Shown: positions 7,824 to 16,983 of the stretch, piece after piece
How the letters are laid out: each line of letters begins with the position of its first letter
Numbering within the stretch: position 1 is the stretch's first letter
Position numbers and translations under genes: made by a program
The notes under the pieces: generated by a model
Database searches by the model: none
What the model was told of the DNA's origin: nothing
Seen by the model: only the letters and a program-made list of their open reading frames with translations
From: Desulfobacteraceae bacterium
Lineage (GTDB): Bacteria > Desulfobacterota > Desulfobacteria > Desulfobacterales > SURF-7
Assembly (NCBI GenBank): GCA_003599865.1
Contig: QZKS01000085.1
Location: 1-48,701, forward strand
Direction of reading: 5' to 3'
DNA: 48,701 nucleotides

Positions 7824-8723
7824 ATGAGCCGGATGCCGCTGTTCGAAAAAATACCCGATGCCCTGCAAGTGATGACAGGCGCTGTTCTGATCAGTTTTTC
7901 AGGGGTCTATGTAAAGCTCTCCCAAACCGGCCCAACAGCATCCGGGTTTTACCGGGTATTTTTCGGCGGGATCATTCTCCTGTTGATCTCCCTGATTTCA
8001 AAACAACCATCCGTAAAAAGTCTCAAAGCTGGTTTCTTGTTTTTTCCGGCAGGATTTTTTTTTGCCTTGGACCTGTTTACCTGGCATAAAAGCATTCATT
8101 ATACCGGCCCCGGCCTTGCTACCATCCTCGCCAATTTTCAGGTTTTTTTCCTCGCCTTCATCGGAATCATCTTCATGGGAGAACGGGTAAATCTCAAACT
8201 GATATTGACAATCCCCATCGCCGTTCTGGGACTGTTTATGGTTGTTGGAATTGAATGGGATATTCTGGATGCTGACTATAAAAAGGGTGTTCTTCTTGGC
8301 CTTGCAACCGCAATCTGTTATACCGGATACATCCTGACCCTCCGGAAACTGCAATCCCTTGACGACTCACCGTCTCCGATTTTTACCCTGGCCATGGTAT
8401 CATTTATCACAGCGATTATTCTGGCCGGTTTTGCGTGGCTTCAAGGAGAGCCCTTGCGCATACCGGACCTTGAGAGTGCTTTCTATCTCATATTGTATGC
8501 CGCATTCAGCCAGGTATTGGGCTGGCTGTTTATCATCAACGGCCTGGCCTCCATCCGTACTTCCATGGCCGGTCTGTTGCTTCTTTTGCAGCCGTCACTG
8601 GCATTTGTCTGGGATATATTATTTTTTGAAAAGGTAACCACAGCTGCCAGCCTTACCGGAACCCTGATTACACTTGGAGCCATTTATCTGGGTTCCACCA
8701 GCAGGGCGGAATCCGATTCCTGA
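7824..8723 (+). CDS. EamA/DMT-superfamily transporter
   Basis: The 299-residue product is almost entirely hydrophobic with about ten membrane helices arranged as two EamA repeats (about 15-145 and 160-290), the usual drug/metabolite transporter layout. The first repeat opens with GAVLISFSGVYVKLSQ and contains FYRVFFGGIILLLISL; the second repeat ends with the typical GTLITLGAIYLG segment. Such permeases export or import small metabolites across the inner membrane; the substrate cannot be read from sequence. The last 40 bases overlap, tail to tail, the end of the FN3 lipoprotein gene on the other strand. Confidence 0.92.
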   Translation: MSRMPLFEKIPDALQVMTGAVLISFSGVYVKLSQTGPTASGFYRVFFGGIILLLISLISKQPSVKSLKAGFLFFPAGFFFALDLFTWHKSIHYTGPGLATILANFQVFFLAFIGIIFMGERVNLKLILTIPIAVLGLFMVVGIEWDILDADYKKGVLLGLATAICYTGYILTLRKLQSLDDSPSPIFTLAMVSFITAIILAGFAWLQGEPLRIPDLESAFYLILYAAFSQVLGWLFIINGLASIRTSMAGLLLLLQPSLAFVWDILFFEKVTTAASLTGTLITLGAIYLGSTSRAESDS

Positions 8724-10639
8724 ATCCCCCATTTTTTCTCAAGGTATTGATTCATCCGCTGATGCTCATCCCCATTCAACACCCTGTCAAATAGAATAAA
8801 TTCAGCCAGTTCACCATCAAAAAAACCGGAATCCCCTGAAAATGCCCCCAGCAGAATTTCATGGATGGATCCCGGCTTTGTAAAAACAGATGATGAACAG
8901 GATGCATCCTCTATTCTCAAAACAACACCAGACCCATGGTTGGATTGTTCATATGCCAAAGAAGCGACAAACAATGAGGGAGGGTCCGGAATACCCATCA
9001 GTTGATCCATTCCGTTCTTTACATTGATCTTGAAATCACCATTATGATTTTCATCAAAGAGCCCCAGGAAATCAGATGAATCATCTTTGCCCACAAAATA
9101 GCAGCCCTCTGAAAACAGGTTATCCGATATCTTACCGCCGGTTCCCGCCACAAGAAAAACCGTGTAACCTTCTAATGGTTTGGCAATATCCAGGTCCGCA
9201 CCAAGACGAACAATCATATAATTGCGGTTTCCGGCATCAAACCGGACGACTCTCTTGTTGTCAAACAAAGTGCTGCAGGCGGAAACCGGCTGCCGGCCGG
9301 CGATGACCTGTTCCGCGTGATTTCCCATTCCGCTCTTATCTTTCCAGATGGAAACCGGCCCTTCATAAAAGCTGCCGGTTCCGCTGATATCCGCGCCATC
9401 AAGCCATACCACCAAATGCCCGTTTCCGGCAATTTCCAGGGGAGATGTCGCTTCAGATGATGAAGGATCACCATGGGTCACGCCGGCGCTCTCTGAAACA
9501 GCATAAAACCCCATTATATTTTCCGGGAGTGACTGCATACCACGGGTTAAAGCGCTCTGTGATTGTGTACTATCTATAAGTGTTTGAACTCGAATATTAC
9601 CATAATCTACTTCATATCCATCCTCATCCCTTACACTCAAGACAAAAGTGTATACAGTATCACTTTCCAGTCCGGTTATATTCAGGGTTGTCTTATTTTT
9701 CACCCATGGCATAATTGGAGTATCTATTCCGGATCGTTTGACTTGATATAGCAGATTCTCTTGTTCTGTTTTAAAATCTGTTGCAGGTTCCCAATTCAGG
9801 GTGAAAGAGGTTGACGTGATATTTCCAACACTAACCAACCCCAACCCTCCGGGCGTTGGCTGTCTTGACACAGGCACATACGCTGCAATATTGGCTGTCT
9901 CTGAAACAGAATCCCTGACAAGGACTGTAAAATATTCAACTACCCCATTTAAACTGCTTACTGCATATGGACTATGTATTTCATCCATGGAAGTCCAATC
10001 CAGAACAAGAGTGCCATATCTCTTTGCATCCTCCGCAGTATCCATATTGTCTCTAAATGAGCGCACAATTTTATATTGCAACTCATCCTGGTCTGTGCCA
10101 TTGTCCGTTGCCGCAGGCCATTCCAATTCCATTGAATCATCGGTTTCATTAACGATGGTGATTTCCCCTCCGATCACCGGAGGGGTAATATCAATTGTTC
10201 TTTGAGAAGCCATGGGATAAGCGTTCTGCCTCCAGGCAGCGTCCCGTACAATGACCGTGAAATAGTATGTCTGACCATCCGCAAAACCGACAAAGCTTAA
10301 ATATAATGAAGTAATATCGCGATTCCATTGGATTGCTTCAACTTCTTCGGTTTCCGGATCGTCATAGGTGATGACCGACCCGTTTGCCAATGCATTTGAA
10401 AGAGTATCCAGATTATTCCGGTTGGAGGCCAGCACCATATACTCCAGGTAGGGTTGAAAGGTATCTGCATCGCCGGCTCGTGTCCAGTGCATGACCATCG
10501 TGTTGGAAGTCACGTCTGTAAAATGGGTGATCACCCCGGGAACGGGCGGAGAATTTTCAGTATTCTGGCAGGAAAAGGTAAAGAACGAAATCAGGAGAAG
10601 AAAAAAACGAAATCGCAATAATTTTCTGGATATCAGCAT
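8684..10639 (-). CDS. FN3-repeat lipoprotein with LamG-like C-terminal domain
   Basis: The 651-residue product has a lipoprotein signal with Cys24 after FFTFS, then three fibronectin-type-III-like repeats at about 35-150, 152-265 and 270-365; each has the pattern 'T-S-x-T/S-x-x-L-x-W-x-x-A-x-D' (for example ITSTSFTLNWEPATD) and ends with TYYFTVIVRD-like strands. From about residue 400 a concanavalin/LamG-like domain follows (LVVWLDGADISG, SIWKDKSGMGNHAEQ, GELAEFILFDRVLNGDEHQR). It is probably a surface or periplasmic adhesion or carbohydrate-binding protein. AGGAG lies six bases before the ATG at 10639. The 3' end overlaps the EamA gene by 40 bases. Confidence 0.88.
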   Translation of the reverse strand: MLISRKLLRFRFFLLLISFFTFSCQNTENSPPVPGVITHFTDVTSNTMVMHWTRAGDADTFQPYLEYMVLASNRNNLDTLSNALANGSVITYDDPETEEVEAIQWNRDITSLYLSFVGFADGQTYYFTVIVRDAAWRQNAYPMASQRTIDITPPVIGGEITIVNETDDSMELEWPAATDNGTDQDELQYKIVRSFRDNMDTAEDAKRYGTLVLDWTSMDEIHSPYAVSSLNGVVEYFTVLVRDSVSETANIAAYVPVSRQPTPGGLGLVSVGNITSTSFTLNWEPATDFKTEQENLLYQVKRSGIDTPIMPWVKNKTTLNITGLESDTVYTFVLSVRDEDGYEVDYGNIRVQTLIDSTQSQSALTRGMQSLPENIMGFYAVSESAGVTHGDPSSSEATSPLEIAGNGHLVVWLDGADISGTGSFYEGPVSIWKDKSGMGNHAEQVIAGRQPVSACSTLFDNKRVVRFDAGNRNYMIVRLGADLDIAKPLEGYTVFLVAGTGGKISDNLFSEGCYFVGKDDSSDFLGLFDENHNGDFKINVKNGMDQLMGIPDPPSLFVASLAYEQSNHGSGVVLRIEDASCSSSVFTKPGSIHEILLGAFSGDSGFFDGELAEFILFDRVLNGDEHQRMNQYLEKKWGIQESDSALLVEPR

Positions 10640-11042
10640 AAATACTCCTGATATGAATATGGGGCATGGATAATGATCTGATCGGTTATAAAATAAAATC
10701 TGCCCCGGTTCTCTGAATATCGGATAGTAAAAACGTCTTTTGAAACATAGTATGTTTTTTTGACTGATCCTACTTTGACATATCGTTTAACAGATGTTTT
10801 TTCAAGAAAAATGTGAGACCAGGACTCAAAAAAACATACAGAGTTTTTGCACATAAACACCGCTAGCAAAACAAGACTATCACAGCAAAACAGATATGTA
10901 ATGCACTATGATGAAACTGAAAAATAAGGTTTTTGGATGGTTTTATAATAAGTGCGCATGAAATGACTGATGTTTTGGACGTTTAAATCATCGTCATCCA
11001 TGCTGAAAGGCATGATCTTTCGGAAAGGAATTTGTCGGAAAA
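10640..11042. other. Intergenic region, no supported gene
   Basis: About 400 AT-rich bases between the two FN3-type genes. I see a small hairpin (CATGC/GCATG near 11001-11016) without a T-run and no convincing coding sequence; a 78-codon minus-strand frame at 10633-10869 lacks a ribosome binding site and overlaps the lipoprotein start. It probably contains the promoter of the FN3 lipoprotein gene. Confidence 0.4.
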
Positions 11043-11522
11043 TCAACTAGCAGTAAAAATAGAGTGGATAAAACAGCCGCTTCCTGCTTCGAGCCCCTTG
11101 CCACTATCGGTTATTGCAGACAAGCCGTTCCCGTCCAAACCATAATCCACATTGATATCCGTTTCCATACCGGCTTCGGATCCATAGTCATTTTCGTAAT
11201 CATATTCAACTTCATCAGAATCATCGCTTTCACTACCGGTAATGGTAAATGCCCTTACGACAAAATAGTAATTTTCATTATCTTCCAGATTACGGATGAC
11301 GCAACTGTTTTCAGAACCAAACCAGAAAGGCTTGTCATAGTCATAATCCTGATGCGCCAGACGTCCATAAACCCGATACCCGATGATCGTTGTTTCTTTG
11401 TTCTTATCCCAACTGAGGCTTATCTGAGCAGCCATGGCAGCATACGGTATCGATAAAAAAATGACACCCAGCAACAACAATACAACACCACATCGAATTT
11501 GATTACCTTTTAAAAATAACAT
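11043..11522 (-). CDS. Secreted FN3 protein with GSGCFI C-terminal tail
   Basis: About 159 residues from the ATG at 11522: signal peptide (VVLLLLGVIFLSIPYAAMAA), one fibronectin-type-III-like domain (AAQISLSWDKN, IIGYRVYGR, YYFVVRAFTITGSESDDSDEV), an acidic Tyr/Asp/Glu-rich linker, and a tail ending GSGCFIHSIFTAS right at the stop. A C-terminal Gly/Ser stretch followed by Cys-Phe-Ile is recurrent in exported proteins of Desulfobacterota and may be a sorting or processing signal; here only eight residues follow the Cys. The ribosome binding site is weak and the longer frame from 11579 cannot be excluded. Its role is unknown; with the FN3 lipoprotein downstream it may form a surface group. Confidence 0.75.
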   Translation of the reverse strand: MLFLKGNQIRCGVVLLLLGVIFLSIPYAAMAAQISLSWDKNKETTIIGYRVYGRLAHQDYDYDKPFWFGSENSCVIRNLEDNENYYFVVRAFTITGSESDDSDEVEYDYENDYGSEAGMETDINVDYGLDGNGLSAITDSGKGLEAGSGCFIHSIFTAS

Positions 11523-11579
11523 GAAGCCCACGCGAGTTACGAGATTGAGGTCCAGTTCAAACCAAAAAGAGAAAAGCAT

Positions 11580-12090
11580 TTGTGATCAAAACGTGATGTT
11601 CTATCCGCCAAATGATTTTCTTTTCACTTACCCATTATTCATGATGTGATTCAGTCTTGAGGAATCCATTATGAACCGGTTAATCACTGCCGATTCAGTC
11701 GGCATCATTAGCAAAAGCTGTTCCACTTATCATGATATCAAATGACACAAAGACGAACAATGTTCTCCCGGATCGCCATAGCCATAGGGTAGGCTTGTAT
11801 TTCCGAAAAAAGAAGTTGTTTAAAAAAAAACTATATTTAGTGGTTTTTTGAATCCTACGATTCGATATATTGTATATTTTAATTCAATTGTCAATGACCC
11901 AATGACATGTTTTTGCACACTTGGTTACGTTTTTTGCACACGGCAGAATCGTTTTCAACCTGTTTGATTTTTCTGTTGTTGTTTCAAACTGTTTGGAGTA
12001 TTCAACAGCAAAATGGTTATTACACAAACCGATTAAAACAACGGATCGGAATTTGGCCGTTCCTGTTTTGGGGATCATTGGTGAATAAAA
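11580..12090. promoter_or_regulatory. Divergent control region between the FN3 gene and the kinase operon
   Basis: About 510 bases with no supported gene. It holds a GCCGA-TTCAG-TCGGC hairpin (11689-11703), an AT-rich stretch (11811-11890) and a direct repeat of TTTTGCACAC at 11911-11920 and 11932-11941, 21 bases apart. Promoters for both flanking transcription units should be here, but I cannot place clear -35/-10 pairs. Confidence 0.5.
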
Positions 12091-13518
12091 TTGAAATTTG
12101 GAATAACCGGTAAACTTTTGATATGGTTTTTCTTTTTTATTTCCATTTTTTGTGGAACGATCTTGATTTTATTTGTCAATATCCAAAAAATTGTAACCAT
12201 CTCCGAAAACCTTGTTGAACAGAATTTTGAAATTTCTTCCACATCCAAAAAAATGATTGAAAATCTGCTGGCCATGGAAGAAAGCAGCAGAAAATACAAA
12301 CTTCTCAAAAAAGACATTTATATTCAGCAATATATATCTTCCAGAACCGACTTTTCCCAAAATCTCAACACAGTTTTGGAAATGGGCAAAAAAGGAAAAA
12401 ATATTGCCGCCAAATGGAAATGGTTAGACTCGGAATATCAGCGTGTTGCCTTGAACGCGGACAACACCGCACATCAGGATCTGTGGATTCCGGAAGATGA
12501 CATGAACAGATGGATCCAGATTATTTCCGGGATGCAGACACAAAATGAAAAGCTGATTGAACAATCAACCAGGGAGCTGAATCGTCAAAGCCAGATGTCC
12601 TCCAGAAACGCATTGATCGGCCTTGCCCTGTCAGGCATGGTAGGCTTAGTCGGGATACTCTTTCTCTCCTATTCCATGATACGGCCATTAAAAGAATTGT
12701 TAAAAGGAATCCGGTCCATTTCCAAAGATCGATTCAGCAAGCCGATTCAGGTTCGTTCAAAAGATGAATTCGGAAAGCTGGCAGATGCATTTAACACCAT
12801 GGCCGTCCAATTAAAAGAAGAAGAACGCATGCGATCCGACTTTATCGGCATGCTGAGTCATGAAATCAGAACCCCCTTGACTTCGACTCGTGAATCAGTG
12901 AATATGATCGCCGAGGAAGTGATGGGTGCGATCAATGAAAGGCAACGGAAATTTCTGGAAATCGCCAGTACGGAAATTGGCCGGATTTGTGATTTACTGA
13001 ACCACTTGATGCAGGTTTCAAGGCTGGAATCGTTGGAACTGAACATCAGAAAACAATCAATCAACACAAACACCTTTGTGTCCGGCTGCATTAACCGGTT
13101 AAGCTATGTGGCAAATACAAAAAACATCCATATCGATGCCAGCATTCCTTCAGAGTTGCCCAGCATCCATGGTGACCCTGAATATCTGCAAAGGGTTTTT
13201 TATAACCTTCTGGAAAATGCAATTAAATTTTCGGAATCTGGAAGCCGGGTGAGTGTTCGGATCAAACCGGCAAAAAATCGTTCCATGCTTTTATTTTTCA
13301 TTAAAGATAACGGTCCCGGTGTTCCGGAGGAAGAGCAAACGCTCATCTTCAACAAATATTATCAGGCCAAAGGAACCCGGGATCACATTGACGGCGTTGG
13401 CCTTGGCCTGAATATTTCAAAGCATATCATTGAAGCTCATGACGGAAATATCTGGGTCGAAAGCAAAAATAACCAGGGCAGCACGTTCTGCTTCAGTCTT
13501 CCGATCGCAGGCCATTAA
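12091..13518 (+). CDS. Sensor histidine kinase, QseE/GlrK-like
   Basis: The 475-residue product has two membrane helices (about 8-30 and 174-195) enclosing a helical periplasmic sensor of about 140 residues, then HAMP (about 196-245), HisKA with FIGMLSHEIRTPL (His257) and an HATPase domain with the N box NLLENAIKFS, DNGPGVP and GVGLGLNISKHI. The start is a TTG at 12091; an in-frame TGA lies nine bases before it, so no earlier start exists, and GGTGA is about six bases upstream. The gene order kinase-lipoprotein-sigma54 activator matches QseE-QseG-QseF (GlrK-YfhG-GlrR) of enterobacteria, where it controls envelope-stress and small-RNA genes; shared function is inference. Confidence 0.9.
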   Translation: MKFGITGKLLIWFFFFISIFCGTILILFVNIQKIVTISENLVEQNFEISSTSKKMIENLLAMEESSRKYKLLKKDIYIQQYISSRTDFSQNLNTVLEMGKKGKNIAAKWKWLDSEYQRVALNADNTAHQDLWIPEDDMNRWIQIISGMQTQNEKLIEQSTRELNRQSQMSSRNALIGLALSGMVGLVGILFLSYSMIRPLKELLKGIRSISKDRFSKPIQVRSKDEFGKLADAFNTMAVQLKEEERMRSDFIGMLSHEIRTPLTSTRESVNMIAEEVMGAINERQRKFLEIASTEIGRICDLLNHLMQVSRLESLELNIRKQSINTNTFVSGCINRLSYVANTKNIHIDASIPSELPSIHGDPEYLQRVFYNLLENAIKFSESGSRVSVRIKPAKNRSMLLFFIKDNGPGVPEEEQTLIFNKYYQAKGTRDHIDGVGLGLNISKHIIEAHDGNIWVESKNNQGSTFCFSLPIAGH

Positions 13519-13520
13519 TC

Positions 13521-14171
13521 ATGATGATTTTAGGTAAAAACGATAATAAACTCCGGTTTTATGAACATCTGACGATCATCTGTATCTCTTTTTTCTATAT
13601 TGGGATATCCGGTTGTGCATTCACGAAAAACCTGTCAACCTTACCGGAACCAAATCAGGATTATGATGCGGATTTGGCCACCCTGAAAAGGGGTGATATG
13701 GCATTCCAGGCGGGCAACTATCAGAAAGCGCTTGAAATATACAGCATACTCAGTCAGCTCTCCGAAAACAAGACAACACAGAGAAAGGCATTGTACGGTC
13801 TGGCCTGTACAAAACTGGTTCTTGCAAAAAACCAGACTGAATTAAATAAAGCCATTATCCTCTGGGATACCTGGAGCCAGACTGTACCCCAGGGGAGTTA
13901 TGATGAAGATCCAAGGATGCTGAGACCGATCCTGACGGAAAAGAACATGTCTGGAATCATACCCAAAAAGCAGATTGTCATCATCGAAAATCCCGAGCAG
14001 GACAGAATAACTTCAAAAATCATTCAATCGAAAACCGATGAGATTAAAAATCTTCAAAATCGGATCGCTTCCCAACAAAAAGAGATTGAAACATTGAAAC
14101 ATCAAATCAACTCTCTGGAGGCAATCGATCAGGATATGTTGCAAAAGAAAAAAGACATTTCAATACAGTAA
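13521..14171 (+). CDS. QseG/YfhG-like lipoprotein with TPR-type helices and coiled coil
   Basis: The 216-residue product starts two bases after the kinase stop. A lipobox ISGC gives Cys32 after a long basic N-region, so it is probably anchored in the outer or inner membrane. Residues 55-100 form a TPR-like helix pair (GDMAFQAGNYQKALEIYSIL), and 165-205 a heptad-rich coiled coil (IKNLQNRIASQQKEIETLKH). Position between kinase and regulator and its general build match QseG/YfhG, an outer-membrane lipoprotein that interacts with the kinase sensor domain. Sequence similarity beyond layout cannot be tested here. Confidence 0.8.
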   Translation: MMILGKNDNKLRFYEHLTIICISFFYIGISGCAFTKNLSTLPEPNQDYDADLATLKRGDMAFQAGNYQKALEIYSILSQLSENKTTQRKALYGLACTKLVLAKNQTELNKAIILWDTWSQTVPQGSYDEDPRMLRPILTEKNMSGIIPKKQIVIIENPEQDRITSKIIQSKTDEIKNLQNRIASQQKEIETLKHQINSLEAIDQDMLQKKKDISIQ

Positions 14172-14240
14172 ACGGATTTAAGCAAAACACCATGCGATCT
14201 TATCCGATCGCTCATAGAATACCAGGAGAGGTAATTTATT

Positions 14241-15629
14241 TTGAGTTTCCCCAAAACGATTTTAATCGTAGATGATGATATGAATGTTCTGGAGGTTCTG
14301 GAGGCCAGGCTGCTGTCCAATGATTTTCGAGTCCTCAAGGCATCGGATGCACTTCAGGCGATTCAGTTGCTGAATTCAAATCCGGTTGATGTCATGATTT
14401 CCGATATAAAAATGCCGGGTATGGGGGGAATGGATCTGTTTACAGAAATCAAATCCTCCCATCCGAACCTTCCGGTTATTTTTCTGACCGCTTATGGGAC
14501 CATCCAGGATGCGGTAAATGCAATGAAGGCCGGAGCAGTTGACTACATTGCAAAACCTTTTGACGGGCAGACACTGCTTAAAAAACTCCGTAAGATCATA
14601 AAAGAAACGCCTTCGGAACAAGCCATCCCTTCTCCGGAAATGGTGGATCCAAAAAATACAATCGGAATTTGTTCCGAACAAAGTGCGTCCATGAAAGAGC
14701 TGAATGGGCTTATTGCCCGTGTTGCCGTCAGCAATGTAAGCGTTTTGATCCTCGGTGAAAGCGGATCCGGCAAAGAGTATGCTGCCCTTAAAATACATCA
14801 GCAAAGCCCCAGGCAGGAAAACCCATTCGTTGTAGTGGATTGCGGATCTACACCGGCAGGACTCCTGGAAACCGAACTGTTCGGCCATGCCAAGGGTGCG
14901 TTTACCCATGCTGTCCGGGACAAAAGGGGATTGATTGAAGAGGCGGATCAGGGAACCCTGTTTCTGGATGAAATCGGCAACATCTCTCAGGAAATGCAGA
15001 CCCGCCTTCTCCGGTTTCTGGAAGATCGAAAAATCAGACGTATCGGTGAACTGCGGGAAATCCCTGTAGATTGCCGGGTGATTGCGGCAACCAATTCAGA
15101 CCTTACCGAAGATATACGGGACGGACGATTTCGGGAAGATCTGTATTACCGGCTCCGGGTGGTCACCTTAACGGTGCCGCCGCTGCGGGAAAGAAAAGAA
15201 GATATCACCGGCCTTGCCCGGCATTTTATAACTTCATTCTGCCAGAGTAATGGTTTGCCGCAAGTTGAGATTCCTTCGGAAACCATGAGCTGGCTTCGCG
15301 AATATCCATGGCCGGGCAATGTCCGGGAGTTAAAAAATGCCATTGAAGCCGGTGTTGTTTTATGCAGAAACAATATCTTATATCCCAGCGACCTCCTTCT
15401 TTCAGGACTTCCGGATATTTCTGCCGGTTTATCTCCGGATCCCGATTCCTTCACCCTGAAAGACAGCGAATATCACACCATCCTGCGGGCGTTAAAACAA
15501 ACAGGCGGTGTCCAGAAAGATGCGGCGGAGCTGCTGGGCATCAGCCGCAGGGCGATCCATTACAAAATCAAGAAATACGGAATCAACACTTCACAAATCA
15601 GATCGGCCGGGAAGAAAACAGCATGGTGA
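14241..15629 (+). CDS. Sigma54-dependent response regulator, QseF/GlrR-like, with GAFTHA variant
   Basis: The 462-residue product has a receiver domain (acidic pocket D11-D13, phospho-acceptor Asp55, Thr83, Lys105), an AAA+ sigma54-activator domain (Walker A GESGSGK at 172-178, Walker B LFLDE at 240-244, arginine region FREDLYYR at 297-304) and a C-terminal Fis-type helix-turn-helix (KDAAELLGISRRAIHYKIKK). The loop that contacts sigma54, normally GAFTGA, reads GAFTHA (219-224), with His223 replacing Gly. The start is a TTG at 14241 with AGGAGAGG about nine bases upstream. It should be phosphorylated by the kinase two genes upstream and activate sigma54 promoters elsewhere. Confidence 0.92.
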   Translation: MSFPKTILIVDDDMNVLEVLEARLLSNDFRVLKASDALQAIQLLNSNPVDVMISDIKMPGMGGMDLFTEIKSSHPNLPVIFLTAYGTIQDAVNAMKAGAVDYIAKPFDGQTLLKKLRKIIKETPSEQAIPSPEMVDPKNTIGICSEQSASMKELNGLIARVAVSNVSVLILGESGSGKEYAALKIHQQSPRQENPFVVVDCGSTPAGLLETELFGHAKGAFTHAVRDKRGLIEEADQGTLFLDEIGNISQEMQTRLLRFLEDRKIRRIGELREIPVDCRVIAATNSDLTEDIRDGRFREDLYYRLRVVTLTVPPLRERKEDITGLARHFITSFCQSNGLPQVEIPSETMSWLREYPWPGNVRELKNAIEAGVVLCRNNILYPSDLLLSGLPDISAGLSPDPDSFTLKDSEYHTILRALKQTGGVQKDAAELLGISRRAIHYKIKKYGINTSQIRSAGKKTAW

Positions 15630-15644
15630 TCGTAATCTTTTTTT

Positions 15645-16952
15645 TTACAGCCGCCAATAAGCTATCCCCAGTTCCCCCGCCGGCACAGGGCCAAAAACCC
15701 CCTTGACATCAATCAGTATAGGATTTTTCTCACACAGAGCGGATATTTTTTTCAATCCAAGCTTTTTATACGGAGCATGTGCAACCGCGAGCAAAACCGC
15801 ATCAACACCTTTCATCTGATCCAGCGCACTCAGTTGAATCCCATAATATTTCTGCGCTTCCGCCGGATCGGCAAAGGGATCGTTCACCAGAACTTCGATC
15901 CCATAATCCATGAGCTCCCGGATGATATCGATCACTTTTGTATTGCGAAGGTCCGGAACATCTTCCTTGAATGTTATGCCCAGAACAGCAACCCGTGCCT
16001 GATGAACCATCCTTCCGGCCTTGATCAGCATCTTTATGACACGTTCTGCAACATACTTTCCCATCCCATCATTGATTCTCCGCCCGGCCAGTATCATCTC
16101 CGGATGATACCCCAGCGATTCGGCCTTAAAGGTAAGGTAATATGGATCAACCCCGATGCAATGCCCTCCGACAAGCCCGGGTCGGAATGGCAGAAAATTC
16201 CATTTGGTCCCCGCTGCCTCCAGAACCTCGGTGGTATCGATCTTCATCCGGTCAAATATCAAAGCCAGCTCATTCATGAGGGCGATGTTTAGATCCCGCT
16301 GCGTATTCTCGATGACCTTTGCCGCCTCCGCCACCTTAATGGAAGACGCCTTGTGTATCCCGGCTTTTACAATTTTTCCATATACACCGGCGAGCATGTC
16401 GCAAATCGTATCATCCGAACCGGAAACAATCTTGGTAATTTTATCCACTGTGTGAACCTTGTCCCCGGGATTGATACGTTCCGGCGAATACCCAAGGGCA
16501 AAATCCTTCCCGAATTCCAATCCGGATTGCGCAGACAGGATGGGCGCACAGATTTCTTCCGTAACCCCCGGATAGACCGTGGATTCGAATACAACACAGG
16601 TTCCTTTTTTCATGTTTTTTCCGACCAGTTCGGAAGCACTTCTCACCGGAGAAAGATCCGGTATCCGATACTCGTCAATGGGAGTCGGAACCGCTACAAT
16701 AATCAACCGGCATTCGGAGAGCTTCCCGGGATTATCGGTATAGTCTATGACCGCATTCCGGAGTTCCTGATCCGGCACCTCCAGGGTCCGGTCATGCCCG
16801 GCCGTAAGCTCTTTGATCCGCTGCCGGTTCAGATCAAACCCCGTAATATCGAAAACATGTGAAAGGTGTACTGCCAGAGGAAGTCCCACATATCCCAAAC
16901 CCACAACTGCGATCCTGTCTGTTTTTGATAACAATGATTCGATACTAACCAT
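15645..16952 (-). CDS. UDP-N-acetylhexosamine/UDP-glucose 6-dehydrogenase family, TviB-like
   Basis: The 435-residue enzyme has an N-terminal Rossmann motif VGLGYVGLP, the segment FRPGLVGGHCIGVDPYYL with the catalytic Cys, the second Rossmann-like VAVLGITFKEDVPDLRN and a C-terminal NDP-sugar binding domain. It oxidises a UDP-sugar to the uronic acid with NAD in two steps. The segment around the catalytic Cys is that of the TviB/WbpO/WbpA group (UDP-N-acetylgalactosamine or -glucosamine), more than that of Ugd; exact sugar not certain. GGAGG lies eight bases before the ATG at 16952. It would feed capsule or O-antigen synthesis, though no other polysaccharide genes are near; it follows the pseudouridine synthase by 31 bases. 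Confidence 0.92.
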   Translation of the reverse strand: MVSIESLLSKTDRIAVVGLGYVGLPLAVHLSHVFDITGFDLNRQRIKELTAGHDRTLEVPDQELRNAVIDYTDNPGKLSECRLIIVAVPTPIDEYRIPDLSPVRSASELVGKNMKKGTCVVFESTVYPGVTEEICAPILSAQSGLEFGKDFALGYSPERINPGDKVHTVDKITKIVSGSDDTICDMLAGVYGKIVKAGIHKASSIKVAEAAKVIENTQRDLNIALMNELALIFDRMKIDTTEVLEAAGTKWNFLPFRPGLVGGHCIGVDPYYLTFKAESLGYHPEMILAGRRINDGMGKYVAERVIKMLIKAGRMVHQARVAVLGITFKEDVPDLRNTKVIDIIRELMDYGIEVLVNDPFADPAEAQKYYGIQLSALDQMKGVDAVLLAVAHAPYKKLGLKKISALCEKNPILIDVKGVFGPVPAGELGIAYWRL

Positions 16953-16983
16953 CGATTTGCCTCCGATACCCAATAAATGTGTG

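Noticed and set aside
10633-10869. 78-codon minus-strand frame between the FN3 genes
   Set aside because: No ribosome binding site, overlaps the lipoprotein start codon, no motif; AT-rich non-coding DNA is more likely.
11923-11937. Sigma54 (-24/-12) promoter ahead of the kinase operon
   Set aside because: GG and GC elements are present but the spacing is 11 bases instead of 10, and the CAC after GG is missing.
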